7,878 nucleotides of DNA, taken from contig JBMOJB010000170.1 in assembly GCA_049316985.1 (NCBI GenBank), forward strand, positions 1-7,878. Reading direction: 5' to 3'. Position 1 is the stretch's first letter. Each line of letters starts with the position of its first letter. Below the pieces are notes generated by a model that saw only the letters and a list, made by a program, of their open reading frames with translations, was not told the origin of the DNA and did not search any database. A program made the translations under genes and the position numbers. The DNA comes from CANHEE01 sp049316985. GTDB lineage: Bacteria; Bacteroidota; Bacteroidia; Chitinophagales; Saprospiraceae. Of the stretch, positions 4,112 to 7,878 are shown in pieces.

Positions 4112-6289
4112 CTATTTGCTGATAACAAATTTTTGAGTCGATCTTTTGCCATTATTCATGAGTGTTATGAAATAGATACCACTATCAAAAGCATATGCAG
4201 GCACTTGAATTTTACCATTTTCAATTTCTCCACTGACTTGCAAAGTGCCGACGATATCCCGTATTTCGTAAATCGCCTGATTGATACCGAGCAGTTCGAT
4301 TTCAATATAGTCTATTGCCGGAACAGGGAAAATTTTAAAAGAAATTTTACTGTCAGTGTCAAAACTGGACAGTGGCTTAGTACTTACCTCAATGATATTC
4401 ATGTCAGTAAAGGTAAATTTTCCGTCATTGTCGATGGCTTTTGCCAGTATTCCGCTAATTCCGATTTTTGAAGGTGTCCAGTTGATGGAGAAAGGAGCAA
4501 TGCTGTCGACCCCAAGTAAGGTAGATCCTTCAAAGAACTCTACTTTATTGACCTTTCCGTCGGGATCACTTGCTGTTACCAGAATGCTTTGTGGATTATT
4601 GAGTGTAACTTTTGAATTGTTGAGCGGTGAAATTAACTCGATTTTGGGCTCATTTCCACATTTACCGCTCAGCACACATAAAGCATCGTATTTTGGAGAT
4701 TTAGCACCGTTTTTTATATCTTTTAAATCTTCAGTCGCTCCCCAGCAGCCATAGCGACTGACTTTTCCACTCATCACGAAGTAGTTAACAAGGTCGTTGG
4801 TTCCAACAGGTGCAGCTCCATTAGCTGCGGCCGAAAACCAGTTGTCGCGGTAGTTGTGGATAACAGCAGTTTTCATTTCGGGGATTCTATTGGCGCTAAT
4901 TCTGTTGGCTATATTGGCTGTATTTCCACCTCCGTTGTCGGGGCCACCTTCGTACTGCAAATGTTTGATCTTATACTGTGCGGCCAATTCCGCTAGCGTT
5001 CGGATTGCAGGAAGGTTGGCATCGCTGACAGAACTCATTGCAGCCACTATTTCCTGAGGACTTGTGCCACCTTTTTCGCCAAAATAAGGCGCAGAAGCAA
5101 TTCCATAAATAAAATCTGCAGGCGCACCGTAAGTAGTATTGATCCATTGCAACACATCTTCATACCAGGGTAGCCAGCCTCCAATCTGCCAGGCAAAAAC
5201 AGGTCGAATTCTTGATTTTGATTTGAGCGAAATACCGAATTCTACTTCAAATATCTTTCCCGCTTTAATAATCTGTTTGGCCGCGCGACGCGCCCTTCTT
5301 CGGTCATCCCAGGGAGTGGACGCTCTGATGCCGGCATCTTCTGTTGATTTCAGTACAGCCTGATAATTATATTGATACTGAGAGAACAAGCTGTTCCATA
5401 CCTCATTGCTGTATTCAAGGTAGATATTGATGTCCGGCCTCAAAGTAGATTTCATTAGCCGAGCCAGTTCGACGATGTACATACTGTCAGCGTCTGCAGG
5501 GATATTGATCCAGATGTCTTTTGCAGTATAATTGCCAAGAGCAATAACGTATTCCCAGGGAGCACCTCGATTAAAGCGAGGTGCGTCTGCCTGTAATCTA
5601 TCTGACCATTTTTGAACATTCGGGTAAACCCTATCGCTGTTATTGGTTTGGAGATAGTCCATGAATCGCATTGTGCTGAACGGACTTAGTGCGTTAAGGT
5701 AGGCGGTTCGGAAAATTTGCGGGCTATCATGCGGATAGCCTGGCCGCATTACTTTGAGCTGTTTTACACCTTTTACACCAGGAGTAAATTGAGTTTGTAA
5801 AAAATTAATCATCAAAAACCCATAGTTTCCGACTATCGAGCTATTTGCACCTCCTCCAGGAGGAAAGAAAATATTAACAGTAGTCATATTGCTTACAACA
5901 TCATATTGTTGATTTTGAAAAATTATCGGTGCATCGCTCCACGAAGTTAATACTGCCTGTCCTTTGAAAGACATGCTGTAGGTGCCACTTAGCTCAGGTA
6001 CATATTTCGCGGGGTCGTCAGGCGCATTGTTCCATGCATTGAATGGTCGGTGGTCGAACAATACTACACGAAAATCCTCCGTAGGCCATCCTGCGGCATC
6101 TGTCTTTGCATTGCCATTGTTGGCTACACTTTGCCAGGCAGTTGCGGTGAGCGTTACATTGGGAAATTCCAGCGCAATGCCTCCAATACCATCCAGACCC
6201 ACACCAATTTTAGCAGGAAATGTTTGAGCTGTAAGGCTGTTTGTAAACAGAAAAGAAATTATACTAAAGTAAAAAAAGTGCTTTTTCAT
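4112..6289 (-). CDS. Secreted glycosidase-like protein with Ig-like domain and T9SS sorting tail
   Basis: Protein of 725 residues. Residues 1-22 (MKKHFFYFSIISFLFTNSLTAQ) are a signal peptide. Residues 28-170 are beta-rich. Residues about 175-540 resemble a TIM-barrel glycosidase of clan GH-A type: LEYSNEVWN (291-299) has the Asn-Glu pair typical of the acid/base position (N295-E296), and LQYEGGPDN (444-452) places E447 where the nucleophile of such enzymes lies. Residues 549-636 form a bacterial Ig-like domain (SDPDGKVNKVEFFEGSTLLG pattern, Big_7-like). Residues 650-725 are a T9SS type A sorting domain (FPVPAIDYIEIEL ... GIYFITL ... QKFVISK), so it should be exported and released or anchored at the cell surface. 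Similar proteins are often labelled cellulose-binding, but I cannot name the substrate. The ATG at 6289 gives the signal peptide; one 39 bp upstream would add 13 unlikely residues and overlap the FNT gene. It starts 11 bp after that gene. Confidence 0.88.
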   Translation of the reverse strand: MKKHFFYFSIISFLFTNSLTAQTFPAKIGVGLDGIGGIALEFPNVTLTATAWQSVANNGNAKTDAAGWPTEDFRVVLFDHRPFNAWNNAPDDPAKYVPELSGTYSMSFKGQAVLTSWSDAPIIFQNQQYDVVSNMTTVNIFFPPGGGANSSIVGNYGFLMINFLQTQFTPGVKGVKQLKVMRPGYPHDSPQIFRTAYLNALSPFSTMRFMDYLQTNNSDRVYPNVQKWSDRLQADAPRFNRGAPWEYVIALGNYTAKDIWINIPADADSMYIVELARLMKSTLRPDINIYLEYSNEVWNSLFSQYQYNYQAVLKSTEDAGIRASTPWDDRRRARRAAKQIIKAGKIFEVEFGISLKSKSRIRPVFAWQIGGWLPWYEDVLQWINTTYGAPADFIYGIASAPYFGEKGGTSPQEIVAAMSSVSDANLPAIRTLAELAAQYKIKHLQYEGGPDNGGGNTANIANRISANRIPEMKTAVIHNYRDNWFSAAANGAAPVGTNDLVNYFVMSGKVSRYGCWGATEDLKDIKNGAKSPKYDALCVLSGKCGNEPKIELISPLNNSKVTLNNPQSILVTASDPDGKVNKVEFFEGSTLLGVDSIAPFSINWTPSKIGISGILAKAIDNDGKFTFTDMNIIEVSTKPLSSFDTDSKISFKIFPVPAIDYIEIELLGINQAIYEIRDIVGTLQVSGEIENGKIQVPAYAFDSGIYFITLMNNGKRSTQKFVISK

Positions 6290-6300
6290 AATTGGGGATT

Positions 6301-7158
6301 TTATTGCTTTCGAAGATAAACAAACCAATAAACCAAACCAACGAGGACTGCACCACCAATTACATTGCCCAAGGATACTGGCAGAAGGTTGTTGATGAAA
6401 AAATTAGTCCAGCTAATCGATGGAAAATCATTGGGGGTTTTGCCGATAGAATTCCAGAAGTTTGAATCAGCAAATGTTTTGATTAAAAGTGCCTTTGGGA
6501 TAACATACATATTTGCTACACTGTGTTCAAACCCCGCTGCGACAAAAGCAGATATCGGAAAAATGATAGACAAAATCTTATCTGTATTAGTGTGTGCGCT
6601 GAAGCACAACCATACTGCAAGGCATACCAGTACATTGCATAAAATACCCAGCACTATTGCCTGCATGAAATCAAGATTGCACTTGTTTTCAGCCATTGTC
6701 AGAATTTTTAAACCTACAGCACCATTAGCCGATGTATACTGCCGTGAGAAGAACATCAGTACTGCCAATCCAATTGCACCAACAAAATTTCCGCAATATA
6801 CAATTAGCCAATTGCGAATCACATCGATGGTTTTGACTTTAGCGCTCGCCCAGGCCATACTAATCAGGTTGTTGCCGGTAAACAATTCGGCACCGGCGAC
6901 AATTACCAGAATTAAACCCAGACTAAAACAAATACCTGTAATCAGCCTCGATAAACCCCAGGGGATTTCTGTGCCAATGCTCACAATTGTAGAAAACATT
7001 GATCCAAATCCAATGAATGCGCCGGCAAGTATAGCCAGACTAAGGGTTTTTATAAAACTCATTCGAGCTTTTGCAACTCCGATGCTTTCTACTTTTAGTG
7101 CGATTTCCTGTGGAAGAAGTGCATCGAATTCATGGGTCTGTAATTTAAGATCTTCCAT
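6301..7158 (-). CDS. Formate/nitrite transporter (FNT) family channel
   Basis: A 285-residue inner-membrane protein of the FNT family (FocA, NirC, HSC-type), pentameric channels for small monovalent anions such as formate, nitrite, hydrosulfide, lactate or acetate. Six hydrophobic segments are visible, from about residue 37 to 282, after a soluble N-terminus. Family signatures are GAELFTGNNL (89-98), in the first re-entrant loop region, and GFEHSVANMYVIP (209-221), in which His212 is the pore histidine proposed to protonate the anion. GNVIGGAVLVG at 264-274 is the usual last-helix motif. The FocA/NirC subtype cannot be decided from what I can see, and no pyruvate-formate lyase or nitrite reductase gene is nearby. 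It probably heads a two-gene transcript with the secreted glycosidase-like gene 11 bp downstream. A near-palindrome lies 21 bp upstream of its start (7179-7194). Confidence 0.94.
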   Translation of the reverse strand: MEDLKLQTHEFDALLPQEIALKVESIGVAKARMSFIKTLSLAILAGAFIGFGSMFSTIVSIGTEIPWGLSRLITGICFSLGLILVIVAGAELFTGNNLISMAWASAKVKTIDVIRNWLIVYCGNFVGAIGLAVLMFFSRQYTSANGAVGLKILTMAENKCNLDFMQAIVLGILCNVLVCLAVWLCFSAHTNTDKILSIIFPISAFVAAGFEHSVANMYVIPKALLIKTFADSNFWNSIGKTPNDFPSISWTNFFINNLLPVSLGNVIGGAVLVGLVYWFVYLRKQ

Positions 7159-7178
7159 TATTCTCTATTGAAGTACGT

Positions 7179-7194
7179 ATTAATTGCAATCAAT
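7179..7194. promoter_or_regulatory. Imperfect 16-bp palindrome upstream of the FNT gene
   Basis: ATTAATTGCAATCAAT is symmetrical around GC at 7186-7187 except for one pair (A7182 against C7191). It lies 21-36 bp upstream of the FNT start codon in a 75-bp gap, where an operator or promoter would be expected. No regulator is identifiable. Confidence 0.35.
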
Positions 7195-7233
7195 TTTCAA
7201 GGCAAATGATTGCTTTTCAGATTTCAGAATCAA

Positions 7234-7728
7234 TTATATTGAATTGAATCGATTGTAATCGGTATTGACAATGCCCTCACTTATCCCCAGACAACGGAGC
7301 ATAGTGATGATCTGACCTCGGTGAAATGTGCCATGGTTTCCGACATGAATGATGTATTCGTAGCGACTCAGTTGATTTTTCAACCAGGGCATATCCAGCT
7401 TTAGCGTTTTCAGCAGTTCCTCTTCTGTAAATGCGCTAAACCGCCTTTTCATTTCTGCCGAATTCTCATTCAACTGCTCCATGATTTCATAAGCATCTAT
7501 CTCGAGCACATTCCAGTTGAGATGAGAAAAGTCCTCTTCACAGATGAATAGCAGCCAGAATTTTTGTGCCCTTAGCATATGTTGTAAAGTGTGATCGATA
7601 GTGCTGAAGCTCGACGGCGTGTTGGCATACAGCAGGTTTTTATCTATCGTTTTCAACCAGGACGTTATCTCCTGATTGGCCCATTCGTTGAACGCGGTGT
7701 AATTAGTGACTAATTTTGCGAGACTCAT
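7234..7728 (-). CDS. DinB-family putative metal-dependent enzyme
   Basis: A 164-residue protein predicted to be a four-helix bundle of the DinB/YfiT-like superfamily, to which bacillithiol- and mycothiol-dependent transferases also belong. The opening VTNYTAFNEWANQEITSWL (7-25) is the typical first helix with its N-x-W segment. Candidate metal ligands are H46 or H50 in TIDHTLQHML (43-52), and H132 and H136 in HVGNHGTFHRGQI (128-140), matching the usual His triad (one from helix 2, HxxxH from helix 4). The length matches the family. It is cytoplasmic, with no signal peptide. The stop is 75 bp from the FNT start, and I see no functional link to the neighbours. The substrate is unknown; thiol transfer or stress-related hydrolysis are family-based possibilities only. 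Confidence 0.9.
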   Translation of the reverse strand: MSLAKLVTNYTAFNEWANQEITSWLKTIDKNLLYANTPSSFSTIDHTLQHMLRAQKFWLLFICEEDFSHLNWNVLEIDAYEIMEQLNENSAEMKRRFSAFTEEELLKTLKLDMPWLKNQLSRYEYIIHVGNHGTFHRGQIITMLRCLGISEGIVNTDYNRFNSI

Positions 7729-7878
7729 AAGTAGTTCTTGTCAGATGTGCTCAAATCAAAATATGCGGAGGCTTCATCGTCGTTGCTAAAATGTTTAGTG
7801 CAAAGCCAGGGGTGAAAAACCTGCATTTTCCTGGACGCTGCTTCTTCATTGTTTTATTATTCACCTTCGAATAAGCCG
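7729..7878. other. Upstream non-coding sequence, no gene supported
   Basis: Sequence ahead of the DinB-like gene up to the window edge. It holds no ORF of convincing length and no tRNA-like or repeat structure. CCAGG and CCTGG occur 24 bases apart (7807-7811 and 7829-7833 region), too distant to call a hairpin. An A/T-rich TATTTTG on the minus strand near 7757-7763 is close to, but not a match for, the -7 consensus. The promoter for the DinB-like gene is presumably here. Confidence 0.4.

Noticed and set aside
4043..4471. 142-codon plus-strand ORF crossing the 3' end of the secreted protein gene
   Set aside because: Most of it is antisense to the T9SS and Ig-like domains. The product resembles no family I know, and there is no promoter evidence on the plus strand.
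4112..6328. Longer form of the secreted protein starting at 6328
   Set aside because: It would put 13 residues (MVCLSSKAIKSPI) in front of a clean signal peptide and overlap the FNT gene. The internal ATG at 6289 is preferred.
6365..7171. 268-codon plus-strand ORF opposite the FNT gene
   Set aside because: It mirrors the minus-strand FNT gene, which has clear family motifs. Its translation shows no recognisable domain, only low-complexity hydrophobic runs expected from the antisense of a membrane protein gene.
7751..7849. 32-codon minus-strand ORF (MKKQRPGKCRFF...) just upstream of the DinB-like gene
   Set aside because: It is too short to support, with no ribosome-binding signal, no known family and no hydrophobic helix or toxin-like pattern. 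ORFs of this size occur by chance.

Overview
The window comes from a Bacteroidota genome, probably of the Chitinophagia/Sphingobacteriia type. The evidence is a C-terminal type IX secretion (T9SS) sorting domain on a large secreted protein, start codons preceded by A/T-rich leaders without a Shine-Dalgarno sequence, a TAnnTTTG-like -7 box, and an arsR/DUF6428/ACR3 gene order that I associate with this phylum. Every protein gene that I accept lies on the minus strand, so transcription runs from high to low coordinates.

Layout, in transcription order. (1) 7729-7878: upstream sequence with no convincing gene. (2) 7234-7728: DinB-fold putative metalloenzyme. (3) 6301-7158: formate/nitrite-type (FNT) channel, followed 11 bp later by (4) 4112-6289: a 725-residue secreted protein with a clan GH-A-like glycosidase region, a bacterial Ig-like domain and a T9SS sorting tail. 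(5) 3898-4111: intergenic sequence with small palindromes and a likely promoter. (6) 3004-3897: class I SAM-dependent methyltransferase. (7) 2906-3003: intergenic sequence carrying an AT-rich hairpin and an 18-bp palindrome that is the probable ArsR operator. (8) 2905 down to 262: a tightly packed arsenic operon of arsR, a DUF6428-type small Cys-rich protein, the ACR3 arsenite permease and a metallophosphoesterase, with gaps of only 1, 9 and 3 bp. (9) 1-262: arrays of 7-bp repeats in inverted orientation around a roughly 106-bp unique core, ending at the stop codon of the metallophosphoesterase.

How the genes work together. ArsR would repress the operon until arsenite or antimonite binds its cysteines, and ACR3 would then export arsenite. 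The roles of the DUF6428 protein and the metallophosphoesterase are unknown. There is no arsenate reductase (arsC) in the window, so the operon as seen handles As(III) directly, or relies on a reductase elsewhere, or uses the two extra proteins for something not yet described. This four-gene unit is the best candidate here for unrecognised biology. The FNT channel and secreted glycosidase-like protein appear co-transcribed, which is an unusual pairing. The methyltransferase and DinB-like genes look like independent housekeeping or accessory genes.
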